This document shows, in pieces, positions 7,743 through 16,600 of a stretch of DNA of 64,000 bases. Position 1 is the first letter of the stretch, and each line of letters starts with the position of its first letter. The position numbers and the translations under genes were made by a program. This DNA comes from Bradyrhizobium roseum (GTDB lineage: Bacteria > Pseudomonadota > Alphaproteobacteria > Rhizobiales > Xanthobacteraceae): assembly GCF_030413175.1 (NCBI RefSeq), contig NZ_CP129212.1, positions 4,278,001 through 4,342,000 on the forward strand. Direction: 5' to 3'. Below the pieces are notes generated by a model. It did no database searches. It worked only from the letters and a program-made list of their open reading frames with translations, and was not told the origin of the DNA.

Positions 7743-9473
7743 TCAGCTCTCCAGCCCGGCGGTCCGCACCTTCTGCAGCTCCGGAAACTCATCTTCGCGG
7801 AATTCAGCGCCGCGCAGCGCGTCGGTGCGATTATCGTCATGTTCGAGGCGGCGCAACTGCACGCGGCGGATTTTTCCGGAAATCGTCTTCGGCAACTCCG
7901 TCACCAGTTCGATTCTGCGGATACGCTTGAATGGCGCCAGCCGCGCATGCAGGTGCTGAAAGATCGATAGCGCGGTTTCGGGCGAACGCTCGACGCCCGA
8001 CACCAGCAGCACATAGGCCTTCGGGATCGCCAGCCGGATCGGATCGGGGCTCGGAACGACGGCGGCTTCGGCGACCGATTCATGTTCCAGCAGCACGCTT
8101 TCCAGCTCAAACGGGCTGATGCGGTAGTCGGAGGATTTGAAGACGTCGTCGGAGCGGCCCACGAAGGTGAGGTAGCCCTCGTCGTCGGCAAACACCACGT
8201 CGCCGCTGCGATAGAGATCGCCATCGGCGCCGGAGAGCTTGCCGTCCTCGCCCTGATAGCCCTGCATCAGGCCCGCGGGACGATCGGCGCCGAGCACCAG
8301 CGTCACCTCGCCCTCCTTGGTGACGTGGCCGTCGCCGTCGGTGATCTGCACGCGGTAGCCCGGCAACGGGCGGCCCATCGATCCGATCTTGACCTTCTGG
8401 CCCGGCGAATTGCCGGCCAGCGCGGTGGTCTCGGTCTGGCCGTAGCCATCGCGGATGGTAAGGCCCCACGCCGCCTTCACCTGGTCGATCACTTCCGGGT
8501 TGAGCGGCTCGCCCGCGCCGCAGACCTCGCGCAGACTGACTTTGAAATCCGCAAGCCGCTCCTGAATGAACAGCCGCCACACCGTCGGCGGCGCGCACAG
8601 CGTGGTGACGCCGCAGCGGCCGACGGTGGCGAGCAACGCCTTGGCGTCGAAGCGCGGCTGGTTGACCACGAAAACGGTGGCGCCGGCATTCCAGGGCGCG
8701 AAGAAACAGCTCCAGGCGTGTTTGGCCCAGCCCGGCGAGGAAATATTCAGGTGCACATCGCCCGGCTGCAGGCCGAGCCAGAACATCGTCGACAGCGCTC
8801 CGACGGGATAGCTGCGCTGGCTGTGCCGCACCAGCTTTGGTTTTGCCGTGGTGCCCGAGGTGAAATAGAGCAGCATCGGATCGTCGGGATTGGTCGGGCC
8901 ATCAGGAACAAAGGTCTCGGACGCGCCAGCCGCCTCCTCGAACGGGAGCCAGCCGTCGTGCCTGGACGTCGCACCGACCACGATGCGAACCAGGTTTTCG
9001 CCCCCGAGCCCTGCGAACTTTGCCACCTGCTCCTGCGAGGCCACCACCACCCTCGCCCGGCCGCGGTCGAGCCGGTCGCGCAGTTCGTCCGGCGTGAGCA
9101 GCGTGGTCGCGGGGATCACGACGACGCCGATCTTCATTGCCGCCAGCATGGTCTCCCATAGCGGCACGACGTTGCCAAGCAGCAGCAGCAAATGATCGCC
9201 GCGCTTCAGCCCCTGCGCGCGCAGGAAGTTGGCCACCTGGTTGGAACGGGCCGAGAGCGCCGCGAAGGAAAGTTTGGTTTCCTTGTGGCCGGCATCGACG
9301 ATCCAGAGCGCGGCACGGTGCCGGCTGTCGGCATTGCGAGCCAGTTCCGCGTCGAACCAGTCGAGCGCCCAGTTGAATGGCGCCGGATCGGGCCAGCGAA
9401 ACCCCTTCACGGCCGCATCGTAATCGGTGCGGTGCTTGAGCAGAAAGGCGCGTGCGTCCTGAAAGGTCGTCAT
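7743..9473 (-). CDS. AMP-binding acyl-CoA synthetase
   Basis: A 576-residue adenylate-forming ligase. The P-loop is LLYFTSGTTAKPKLV, the adenine motif DGYGQTETT, the hinge region YRSGDVV, and the C-terminal catalytic lysine lies in LPKTISGKIRR. It would activate a carboxylic acid to its acyl-CoA through an acyl-AMP. The medium-chain group fits the sequence style; the substrate is inferred only from the branched-chain operon. The ATG at 9473 begins MTTFQDARAFLLKHR, 10 bases past the mmsB stop; the longer open frame runs back into mmsB and is rejected. There are 3 bases to the MaoC gene. Confidence 0.9.
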   Translation of the reverse strand: MTTFQDARAFLLKHRTDYDAAVKGFRWPDPAPFNWALDWFDAELARNADSRHRAALWIVDAGHKETKLSFAALSARSNQVANFLRAQGLKRGDHLLLLLGNVVPLWETMLAAMKIGVVVIPATTLLTPDELRDRLDRGRARVVVASQEQVAKFAGLGGENLVRIVVGATSRHDGWLPFEEAAGASETFVPDGPTNPDDPMLLYFTSGTTAKPKLVRHSQRSYPVGALSTMFWLGLQPGDVHLNISSPGWAKHAWSCFFAPWNAGATVFVVNQPRFDAKALLATVGRCGVTTLCAPPTVWRLFIQERLADFKVSLREVCGAGEPLNPEVIDQVKAAWGLTIRDGYGQTETTALAGNSPGQKVKIGSMGRPLPGYRVQITDGDGHVTKEGEVTLVLGADRPAGLMQGYQGEDGKLSGADGDLYRSGDVVFADDEGYLTFVGRSDDVFKSSDYRISPFELESVLLEHESVAEAAVVPSPDPIRLAIPKAYVLLVSGVERSPETALSIFQHLHARLAPFKRIRRIELVTELPKTISGKIRRVQLRRLEHDDNRTDALRGAEFREDEFPELQKVRTAGLES

Positions 9474-9483
9474 CAGGTCTCCG

Positions 9484-10371
9484 TTATTTCGCGGCGAGGC
9501 TCCGAACGTGCTGGATAATACCGGAAAAATCCACCCCGCCATGCCCGGCGGCGTCGAACGCCTTGTAGAGCTCCTGCGCGTGCTTGCCCAGCGGCGTCGC
9601 AGCACCCGCGGCATTGGCGGCATCCTGCGCCAGCGTGAGGTCCTTCACCATCAGCGCCGCGGCAAATCCGGGCTTGTAGCCGTTGTTCGCCGGCGAGGCC
9701 GGCACCGGGCCCGGCACCGGGCAATAGGACGTCAGCGCCCAGCACTGGCCCGACGAGGTCGAGGCGACATCGAACAGCGCCTGGTGCGACAGGCCGAGCT
9801 TTTCGGCGAGCGCAAAGGCCTCGCCGACCCCGATCATGGAAATGCCCAGGATCATGTTGTTGCAGATCTTGGCCGCCTGACCCGCACCCGCACCGCCGCA
9901 ATGCACGAGCTTCTTGCCCATGTTCTCGAGCACAGGCTTGGCTGCCGCAAATGCCTTGTCCTCGCCGCCGCACATGAAGGTCAGCGTCGCGCCCTTGGCG
10001 CCGCCGGTTCCGCCCGACACCGGCGCATCGACCGAGAGCGCGCCATGCTTCGCGGCGAGTGCATGCGCCTGCTTGGCGCTTTCGACGTCGATGGTCGAGC
10101 AATCGATGATCAGCGCACCCTTGGTCATGACAGGGATCACTTCGTTCCAGACCGACAGCACATGCTTGCCCGCGGGCAACATGGTGATGATCACGTCGGT
10201 GCCCTTGACCGAGCCAACCGAGCTTTCGGCGATGGCGGCGCCGTCGGCCTTGGCCTGATCGCGCGAGGCGGCGACCAGATCGAACGCGGTCACCTTGTGG
10301 CCGGCCTTGACCAGATTGGCGGCCATCGGCCCGCCCATGTTGCCGAGGCCAATGAATGCGATATTTGCCAT
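9484..10371 (-). CDS. mmsB: 3-hydroxyisobutyrate dehydrogenase
   Basis: A 295-residue beta-hydroxyacid dehydrogenase. The NAD motif IAFIGLGNMGGPMA starts at residue 4, the substrate-binding signature is APVSGGTGGAKGATLTF, and the catalytic lysine lies in AGQAAKICNNM. It oxidises 3-hydroxyisobutyrate to methylmalonate semialdehyde in valine breakdown, the step before MmsA, encoded in the same operon. It sits 33 bases after the hydrolase gene and 10 bases before the synthetase. Motifs and neighbours agree, so the call is firm. Confidence 0.94.
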   Translation of the reverse strand: MANIAFIGLGNMGGPMAANLVKAGHKVTAFDLVAASRDQAKADGAAIAESSVGSVKGTDVIITMLPAGKHVLSVWNEVIPVMTKGALIIDCSTIDVESAKQAHALAAKHGALSVDAPVSGGTGGAKGATLTFMCGGEDKAFAAAKPVLENMGKKLVHCGGAGAGQAAKICNNMILGISMIGVGEAFALAEKLGLSHQALFDVASTSSGQCWALTSYCPVPGPVPASPANNGYKPGFAAALMVKDLTLAQDAANAAGAATPLGKHAQELYKAFDAAGHGGVDFSGIIQHVRSLAAK

Positions 10372-10404
10372 CTCGACTCCTCCGCTAAGATTTTTGTGCT
10401 TTGA

Positions 10405-11478
10405 TCAGGGAAACTTCAGCTCGTCGGCGCCGATCTCCGCGAAATACGGCGCGACCATTTCCGCCGTCACGTCTTCAATGTGCGGCGGCGACCATTTTGG
10501 GCTTCGGTCCTTGTCGATCACGGCGGCGCGCACGCCCTCGCGGAAATCGTCGCTGGCGAATACTTCCAGCGCGGCGCGATATTCCCGCACCAGGCATTCC
10601 TCCAGCGAGCGTGACGTTCGCGCCAGCCGCAACAGCTTCAGCGTCACCACCATGCCGCGCGGCGACTTTTCATTCAGCGTCTTCAGCGTCGCCTGCGCAA
10701 AGTCCGAACCATCGCGTTGCAACGCTGCGACGATGTCTTCCATGCGATCTTGGCGGAATAGCGCATCGATCTTCGCCTGCTGCGCCGCGACCGGCCCGGC
10801 CTTCTCCCCGGTCGAGAAGCTCGCGATCAGCTGGCCGATATCCGCCGATGTCGCGCCGGGCGCCACGTTCGTCAGCGCCTCGCGCAGGGCCGGCAGCCTT
10901 GCCGACGGCACCACAGCATCGGCAAATTTTGCGTGAATCGCGTCCGGGCCATTCATGGTCTGACCCGTCAATCCGAAATAGGTGCCGATCTCGCCCGGCG
11001 AACGCGCCAGCAGCCACGTGCCGCCGACATCGGGGAAGAAGCCGAGGCCCACCTCGGGCATCGCCAGCTTCGTCCTGTCGGTCACGACGCGGTGTGCGGC
11101 ATGCGCCGACAGGCCCACGCCGCCGCCCATCACGATGCCATCCATGAAGGCGACATAAGGTTTTGGAAATTTTTTGATCCGGGCGTTGAGAATGTATTCG
11201 TCGCGCCACAGAACCTTGCCGAGGTCGCCCTTGACCTTCGAGCTTTCCCAGAGCGAGCGGATGTCGCCACCGGCACACAGGCCGCGTTCACCCGCACCTT
11301 CCAGCAGAATCACGGCAACCGCGGGATCCTTCTCGAACGCATCGAGCGCTCTGTCGATGTCATGAAACATCTCCAGCGTGACGGCATTGATGGCCTTGGG
11401 ACGATTCAGACGGATAACGCCGGCCGAGCCTTCCTTGCGCGCGATCAGGTCGCCTTCTGCGACAGAAACATCCGTCAT
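10405..11478 (-). CDS. 3-hydroxyisobutyryl-CoA hydrolase (enoyl-CoA hydratase/isomerase family)
   Basis: A 357-residue crotonase-fold protein, longer than plain enoyl-CoA hydratases and matching the HIBCH group. The oxyanion-hole segment GLCAGGDIRSL and MPEVGLGFFPDVGGTW are characteristic of hydroxyisobutyryl-CoA hydrolases. It would release 3-hydroxyisobutyrate from its CoA ester in valine catabolism. The ATG at 11478 overlaps the TGA of the acyl-CoA dehydrogenase by the ATGA arrangement, indicating translational coupling and fixing the start; the longer frame is a shadow inside that gene. Confidence 0.92.
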   Translation of the reverse strand: MTDVSVAEGDLIARKEGSAGVIRLNRPKAINAVTLEMFHDIDRALDAFEKDPAVAVILLEGAGERGLCAGGDIRSLWESSKVKGDLGKVLWRDEYILNARIKKFPKPYVAFMDGIVMGGGVGLSAHAAHRVVTDRTKLAMPEVGLGFFPDVGGTWLLARSPGEIGTYFGLTGQTMNGPDAIHAKFADAVVPSARLPALREALTNVAPGATSADIGQLIASFSTGEKAGPVAAQQAKIDALFRQDRMEDIVAALQRDGSDFAQATLKTLNEKSPRGMVVTLKLLRLARTSRSLEECLVREYRAALEVFASDDFREGVRAAVIDKDRSPKWSPPHIEDVTAEMVAPYFAEIGADELKFP

Positions 11479-12620
11479 CGCGCGCCCTCGATCAGCTTGC
11501 GCGAAACAATCAGCCGCATGATCTCGTTGGTCCCTTCCAGGATCTGGTGCACCCGCAGATCGCGCACGATCTTCTCGATGCCGTATTCGCTGAGATAGCC
11601 GTAGCCGCCATGGAGCTGCAGCGCCTGGTTGGCGACCTCGAAGCCGATGTCGGTACCGAAGCGCTTGGCCATCGCGCACAGCATGGTCGCGTCCGCATCC
11701 TTGCGATCGAGCGCTGCGGCAGCACGCCACACAAAAGTTCGCGCCGCTTCCAGTTCGGTCGCCATATCGGCAAGCCGGAACTGCAGCGCCTGAAATTCGT
11801 CGAGGCGTTTTCCGAAGGCTTTTCGCTCCTTCATGTAGGCCAGCGATTTTTCCAGCGCGCTTTGCGCGCCGCCGAGCGAACAGGCCGCGATATTGATGCG
11901 GCCGCCGTCGAGCCCGGCCATCGCGATCTTGAAGCCGATGCCCTCGTCGCCCAGACGGTTTTCGACCGGCACGCGGGCGTTCTCGAAGATCACCGCGCGG
12001 GTCGGCTGCGCGTTCCAGCCCATCTTGCGCTCGTTGGCGCCATACGAGACACCCGGCGTCTTGCCGTCAACGACGAGCGTCGATACGCCGCCGGGACCGT
12101 CGCCCCCGGTTCGCACCATCGCCACCAGCAGGTCGGTGCCACCGGCGCCTGAAATGAACTGCTTCTGGCCATTCAGGACGTAATGATCGCCCTCACGCAC
12201 CGCGCGGGTCCGCAGCGCCGCAGCGTCCGAGCCGGCGCCCGGCTCGGTGAGGCAGTAGCTCGCGATCAGCTCCATGGTGCAAAGCTTCGGCAGCCACTTC
12301 TGCCGCTGGGTGTCGCTGCCATAGGCATCGATCATCCACGACGCCATGTTGTGGATCGAGATGAACGCCGACACGGTCGGGCATCCCGTCGCCAGCGCCT
12401 CGAAGATCAGCGCGGCGTCGAAGCGGGTCATCGCCGACCCGCCGACGTCGTCCTTGATGTAGATGCCGCCCATGCCGAGCGTGGCCGCTTCGCGCATCAC
12501 GTCGACGGGGAAATGCTTCTCCTCGTCCCAGCGCAGCGCATCAGGCGCGATTTTCTCGGCCGCAAACGCCCGCGCCATGTCACGGACGGCGATCTGGTCC
12601 TCGTTGAGCGCGAATTGCAT
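11475..12620 (-). CDS. Isobutyryl-CoA dehydrogenase-like acyl-CoA dehydrogenase
   Basis: A 381-residue FAD acyl-CoA dehydrogenase. YCLTEPGAGSDAA is the flavin/acyl site, and HQILEGTNEIMR near the C-terminus carries the catalytic glutamate in the position of short-chain and isobutyryl-CoA dehydrogenases. Placed between mmsA (22 bases upstream) and the 3-hydroxyisobutyryl-CoA hydrolase (4-base overlap), it most likely converts isobutyryl-CoA to methacrylyl-CoA. The family alone would allow other short or branched acyl-CoAs; the context decides. Confidence 0.9.
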   Translation of the reverse strand: MQFALNEDQIAVRDMARAFAAEKIAPDALRWDEEKHFPVDVMREAATLGMGGIYIKDDVGGSAMTRFDAALIFEALATGCPTVSAFISIHNMASWMIDAYGSDTQRQKWLPKLCTMELIASYCLTEPGAGSDAAALRTRAVREGDHYVLNGQKQFISGAGGTDLLVAMVRTGGDGPGGVSTLVVDGKTPGVSYGANERKMGWNAQPTRAVIFENARVPVENRLGDEGIGFKIAMAGLDGGRINIAACSLGGAQSALEKSLAYMKERKAFGKRLDEFQALQFRLADMATELEAARTFVWRAAAALDRKDADATMLCAMAKRFGTDIGFEVANQALQLHGGYGYLSEYGIEKIVRDLRVHQILEGTNEIMRLIVSRKLIEGAR

Positions 12621-12642
12621 CTCGCTGTCCGGCTGCGACGCG

Positions 12643-14139
12643 TTACTTCATCGTCGGGATCGAGAACTCCGCACCTTCCTTGACACCGGACGGCCAGCGC
12701 GAGGTGACCGTCTTGGTCTTGGTGTAGAAGCGGATAGAGTCGGGGCCGTGCTGGTTCAGGTCACCAAAACCCGACTTCTTCCAGCCGCCGAAGGTGTAAT
12801 AGGCGATCGGCACCGGGATCGGCACGTTGATGCCGACCATGCCGACATTGACCTTGGCGGCGAAGTCGCGGGCGGCATCGCCATCGCGGGTGAAGATGGC
12901 AACACCGTTGCCGTAGTCATGGTCCGACGGCAGCGCCAGCGCTTCCTTGTAATCGTGGGCGCGCACCACCGACAGCACCGGGCCAAAAATCTCTTCCTTG
13001 TAGATCCGCATGTCCTTGGTGACGTTGTCGAACAGCGAACCGCCGAGATAGAAGCCGTTCTCGTAGCCCTGCATTTTGAAGCCACGGCCGTCGACGGCGA
13101 GCGTCGCGCCCTCCTTGACGCCGATATCGATGTAGTTTTTCACCTTCTCGACCGCTTCGCGCGTCACCAGCGGGCCGTAATCGGCGGACGGATCGACCGA
13201 GGTGCCGATCTTGAGCGACTCCACGCGCGGGATCAGCTTTTCCATCAGGCGGTCGGCGGCGGTCTTGCCGACGGGCACCGCGACCGAAATCGCCATGCAG
13301 CGCTCGCCCGCCGAGCCATAGCCGGCGCCGATCAGCGCATCGACGGTCTGGTCCATGTCGGCGTCGGGCATCACGATGGCGTGGTTCTTGGCGCCGCCAA
13401 AGCACTGGCAGCGCTTGCCGGTCTGCGCGGCGCGCTCGTAGATATACTGCGCAATCGGCGTCGAGCCGACAAAGCCGATCGCCTTGATATCGGGATCGTC
13501 GAGGATCGCATCGACGGCTTCCTTGTCGCCGTTGACGACGTTGAGCACGCCGGGCGGCAGCCCCGCCTCGATCATCAGCGAAGCCAGCATCATCGGCACG
13601 CCAGGATCGCGCTCCGAAGGCTTCAGGACAAAGGCGTTGCCGCAGGCGATCGCGGGCGCGAATTTCCACATCGGGATCATCGCCGGGAAATTGAACGGCG
13701 TGATGCCGGCGACCACGCCCAGCGGCTGGCGCATCGAATAGATATCGATGCCGGGGCCGGCGCCTTCGGTGTATTCACCCTTCATCAGGTGCGGAACGCC
13801 GCAGGCGAACTCGACGACTTCGAGGCCGCGCTGGATGTCGCCCTTGGCGTCGGGAACGGTCTTGCCGTGCTCGCGCGCCAACAGTTCGGCAAGCTTGTCG
13901 TAATCGCGCTGCGCCAATTCGAGAAACTTCATCATCACGCGCGCCCGGCGCTGCGGATTGGTGTTGGCCCATTCGACCTGGGCGTCCCTGGCGTTCTCGA
14001 TCGCCGCGCGGACCTCGGCCTTGGAAGCCAGCGCCACCTTGGCCTGCACGTCGCCGGTCATCGGCTCGAAAACGTCGGCCGTGCGGCCCGACGTGCCCTT
14101 GACCTCTTTCCCGCCGATGAAATGTCCGATGGAACGCAT
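12643..14139 (-). CDS. mmsA: CoA-acylating methylmalonate-semialdehyde dehydrogenase
   Basis: A 498-residue aldehyde dehydrogenase. TPFNFPAMIPMWKFAPA is typical of MmsA, and the catalytic cysteine lies in SAGERCMAIS. It converts methylmalonate semialdehyde plus CoA and NAD to propionyl-CoA, the end of the valine distal pathway. The ATG at 14139 has a strong GGGAGGAA Shine-Dalgarno 4 bases upstream, so the longer open frame reaching the LysR gene is rejected. It is the first gene of the operon; a LysR gene is divergent 78 bases away and is the natural candidate regulator. Confidence 0.95.
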   Translation of the reverse strand: MRSIGHFIGGKEVKGTSGRTADVFEPMTGDVQAKVALASKAEVRAAIENARDAQVEWANTNPQRRARVMMKFLELAQRDYDKLAELLAREHGKTVPDAKGDIQRGLEVVEFACGVPHLMKGEYTEGAGPGIDIYSMRQPLGVVAGITPFNFPAMIPMWKFAPAIACGNAFVLKPSERDPGVPMMLASLMIEAGLPPGVLNVVNGDKEAVDAILDDPDIKAIGFVGSTPIAQYIYERAAQTGKRCQCFGGAKNHAIVMPDADMDQTVDALIGAGYGSAGERCMAISVAVPVGKTAADRLMEKLIPRVESLKIGTSVDPSADYGPLVTREAVEKVKNYIDIGVKEGATLAVDGRGFKMQGYENGFYLGGSLFDNVTKDMRIYKEEIFGPVLSVVRAHDYKEALALPSDHDYGNGVAIFTRDGDAARDFAAKVNVGMVGINVPIPVPIAYYTFGGWKKSGFGDLNQHGPDSIRFYTKTKTVTSRWPSGVKEGAEFSIPTMK

Positions 14140-14217
14140 GAATTCCTCCCTAACGATCCCGCTGAATTGCTTTGGAGTCTTTTTGACCCGCATTTCTTGG
14201 GATACAAGTCCGATAAA

Positions 14218-15165
14218 ATGCACCATAGATGTGCGGAAATGCTGGATCAAGGCTCCGGGGCAATCGACTGGGATGACTTCCGTTTCGTGCTGGCGATCGT
14301 CCGCGGCGGATCGGTTTCCGCTGCCGCCAAGCAGCTATCGGTCGATCATGCCACCGTGATCCGGCGGGTCGACCGTCTGGAACGGCATCTCTCGGCCAAA
14401 CTGTTCGACCGCCGCAAGACCGGCTACCTGCTGACGGAGGCCGGCCAGCGCGTCGCCGACAGCGCCGAAGCGATGGAATCCACCATCGTCGCCAACCAGG
14501 AGGCGGTCGGCGGCTCGCGCGCGCAGCTCACCGGCACGGTCCGGATCGGCGCCCCCGACGGTTTTGGCAGCCACTTCCTGGCCTCGCGGCTGGTGAAATT
14601 CACCGAGCGGTACCCCGATCTCGATCTGCAGCTCGTCGCCACCGCGCGGCTGTTCAGCCTGTCGAAGCGCGAGGCCGACATCGCCATCAGCCTGACCATG
14701 CCCAAGGAAGGCCGCATCGTCGGGCGCAAGCTGCTCGACTACAGCCTCGGACTCTATGCTGCGCCCATCTATCTCGACCGGGCGCCAAAAATAACAAGCC
14801 GTGGCGACCTGCCCGGGCATCGCTTCGTCGGCTATATCGAGGAGCTGCTGTTCACCCCGGAACTGGATTACCTGCCGCAGGTCTCGCCAAGAATTTCCGC
14901 CAAACTCCGCAGCGCCAACCTGATCGCGCAGCTCAACGCCACCATCGCCGGTTTCGGGATCGCCGTGCTGCCGCACTTCATGGCGACGGCGCATCCAGAG
15001 TTGCACCCGGTACTGCCCGACGAGGTCAGGATTGAACGCACGTTCTGGATGCTGATGCACGCCGACAGCAAGGACCTGGCGCGCATTCGCGCGGTCGCAG
15101 ACTACATTCACGAGACGGTGGAGAGCGAACGCGCGCTGTTTGGCGGTCTTTGTAGGGTGGGCTGA
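14218..15165 (+). CDS. LysR-family transcriptional regulator, divergent from mmsA
   Basis: A 315-residue regulator. The N-terminal winged helix runs DDFRFVLAIVRGGSVSAAA, then QLSVDHATVIRRVDRLE, followed by an effector-binding domain of normal length. The start is uncertain. ATG 14218 gives MHHRCAEM and a second ATG at 14239 gives MLDQGSG; neither has a good ribosome site, and the in-frame stretch further upstream is antisense to mmsA. Divergence from the valine operon suggests it controls that operon and itself from the 78-base spacer. No clear T-N11-A palindrome was found there. Confidence 0.85.
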   Translation: MHHRCAEMLDQGSGAIDWDDFRFVLAIVRGGSVSAAAKQLSVDHATVIRRVDRLERHLSAKLFDRRKTGYLLTEAGQRVADSAEAMESTIVANQEAVGGSRAQLTGTVRIGAPDGFGSHFLASRLVKFTERYPDLDLQLVATARLFSLSKREADIAISLTMPKEGRIVGRKLLDYSLGLYAAPIYLDRAPKITSRGDLPGHRFVGYIEELLFTPELDYLPQVSPRISAKLRSANLIAQLNATIAGFGIAVLPHFMATAHPELHPVLPDEVRIERTFWMLMHADSKDLARIRAVADYIHETVESERALFGGLCRVG

Positions 15166-15238
15166 GCGAAGCGAGCCCACCATTTCACGCAGCGAATCGC
15201 GGAAAGATGGTGGGCACGCTGCGCTTCGCCCACCCTAC
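15152..15238. repeat. GTAGGGTGGGC palindromic repeat, copy 2
   Basis: GTAGGGTGGGCTGAGCGAAG at the left and GCGCTTCGCCCACCCTAC at the right, with inner AGCCCACCATTT / AGATGGTGGGCAC. It begins inside the last codons of the LysR gene and spans the gap to the convergent TetR gene. The LysR C-terminal residues (CRVG) are therefore encoded by the repeat. Confidence 0.85.
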
Positions 15239-15248
15239 CAGGCCGTCG

Positions 15249-15863
15249 TCAATTCACCTTCGCTTTGGCCTTCTTCGCAACCGGCTTCGCCGCGCGGGAC
15301 AGCGCCGCCTCCCTGCCGGAGGCGAGAATTTCGTCCGACAGTTCGCCGCTGCCGGCGACGCGGGACATCACCAGCGCGCCCATCATCGTCGCCATCGTGC
15401 CCATCGCCAGCCGGCGCGCCGTCTTCCTCGGCACGTCGGGAATCTGGTCGGCGACGAGATCGATCATCTGGTCGAGCTTGGCCGCAAACGCCTTGCGCGT
15501 CTTGGCGCTCTCGCGGGCGATTTCGGCACCGAGGGTAGGAACGGCGCAGCCGCGGCCGGGATCGTCCCGATGCGTGGCCGAGACGTAGGACTCGACGATG
15601 GCCGACAGCCGCTTCTCCGGCGGAATTTCAGCCGTCATGTTGCGCCAATGCTCGGCCGCGCGATCCATCGCGTAGCCGAACGCCTCGATCACCAGCGCCT
15701 CGCGGGAATCGAAATGCGCGTAGAAACCGCCATGGGTCAGGCCCGCCTCCTTCATCAGGTCCGCGACGCCGATGCCATGCGCGCCCTTTTCGCGCAGCCG
15801 CACCGAGGCCTTCTTCACGATCCGCGCGTGAGTCTCCTGCTTGTGCTCTTTCGAATACCGCAT
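15249..15863 (-). CDS. TetR/AcrR-family transcriptional regulator
   Basis: A 204-residue repressor-type protein. The N-terminal helix-turn-helix region is IGVADLMKEAGLTHGGFYAHF (about residues 34-54), with the FYxHF signature of the recognition helix. The C-terminal half is helical and ends in a Lys/Ala-rich tail. An imperfect inverted repeat at 15881-15912 just upstream could be its own operator. The thioesterase upstream is on the same strand and 62 bases away, so it may be co-regulated. The ligand is unknown. Confidence 0.88.
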   Translation of the reverse strand: MRYSKEHKQETHARIVKKASVRLREKGAHGIGVADLMKEAGLTHGGFYAHFDSREALVIEAFGYAMDRAAEHWRNMTAEIPPEKRLSAIVESYVSATHRDDPGRGCAVPTLGAEIARESAKTRKAFAAKLDQMIDLVADQIPDVPRKTARRLAMGTMATMMGALVMSRVAGSGELSDEILASGREAALSRAAKPVAKKAKAKVN

Positions 15864-15880
15864 CGATCCGTTCCATTAAA

Positions 15881-15912
15881 TGTCTGCAGTCATATAATAA
15901 CAGCTGCAGGCA
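15881..15912. promoter_or_regulatory. Candidate TetR operator: TGTCTGCAG-N14-CTGCAGGCA
   Basis: TGTCTGCAG (15881-15889) and CTGCAGGCA (15904-15912) are inverted with 8 of 9 matches, separated by an AT-rich 14-base spacer that could hold a -10 box. It lies 18 bases upstream of the TetR ATG. Binding is inferred from position only. Confidence 0.35.
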
Positions 15913-15925
15913 CAAAAAGCTGCAT

Positions 15926-16462
15926 CTATTTCGCTTTTTCGCCGCCGATCATGGTGAAGGTAGCAGTCGCGTGCACCGCAAGATTTCCCGCGCCATCGCG
16001 AACGAACCCTTCGGCATAGCTGGTCTGACGGCCCAGTTTTACCACCTTGCCCTCCGCCGATACCGTGCCCGACCGCACGGATAACGGCCGCAGGTAGGTC
16101 AGCTTGAGATCGAGCGTCACCGACGTCTGCCCGGCCGGCTGCATGGTTGCGATCGCGCAGCCCATCGCGGTATCCAGCAGCGCCGCCGCCGTCGCGCCGT
16201 GCAGCAGGCCGATGGTATTTTCGAGGCTTTCATCCGGATCCAGTTCCATCACGATCCGGCCGGGCTCGGCGACGCGCATCTCAAAGCCGATCAGCCGGGC
16301 CATCGGCGGCGGCGGCAGGACGCCGTCGCGGATCGCACACATCGCTTCCAGACCGGACAGTCCCGCCGCCGCTTGCGCCACCGGCCCGGGCGCCTGCCAC
16401 TCGATCACACGATGCCGCCGCGAGTCGAAGGAAAACAGGTCGATCGTATCGGTCGTAGTCAT
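15926..16462 (-). CDS. PaaI-family hotdog thioesterase
   Basis: A 178-residue hotdog protein. GLLHGATAAALLDTAMGCAI contains the conserved HG and Asp of PaaI-type acyl-CoA thioesterases, and the strand motif TYLRPLSVRSGTV follows. It would hydrolyse acyl-CoA, perhaps aromatic acyl-CoA given the hydroxylase-like gene nearby. An ATGATTATCAT palindrome sits 14-24 bases upstream. The enoyl-CoA hydratase is divergent from it. Confidence 0.88.
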   Translation of the reverse strand: MTTTDTIDLFSFDSRRHRVIEWQAPGPVAQAAAGLSGLEAMCAIRDGVLPPPPMARLIGFEMRVAEPGRIVMELDPDESLENTIGLLHGATAAALLDTAMGCAIATMQPAGQTSVTLDLKLTYLRPLSVRSGTVSAEGKVVKLGRQTSYAEGFVRDGAGNLAVHATATFTMIGGEKAK

Positions 16463-16475
16463 GCCAGCACCCTTT

Positions 16476-16496
16476 AAATGATGATTATCATTTTAT
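16476..16496. promoter_or_regulatory. Fur-box-like AT-rich palindrome
   Basis: AAATGATGATTATCATTTTA contains ATGATTATCAT at 16481-16491, the palindromic core of the classical Fur box. It lies 14-34 bases upstream of the thioesterase ATG and stands out as AT-rich in a GC-rich region. It could equally be a promoter -10 region or another regulator's site. Confidence 0.35.
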
Positions 16497-16600
16497 ATGG
16501 GCGCGTGCCGCCGCACAATCCCTCCCCGCCCTGCCCTTGACAAGCCGGCGAATGTCCTTGGAAGTGGCGTCAACCGCCCCGACCAAAGTCCGGAATACAA

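Noticed and set aside
12463..15165. A 900-residue plus-strand frame ending in the LysR gene
   Set aside because: The first 585 codons are antisense to mmsA and the dehydrogenase and look like Arg/His/Gln-rich shadow sequence; only the LysR part is real.
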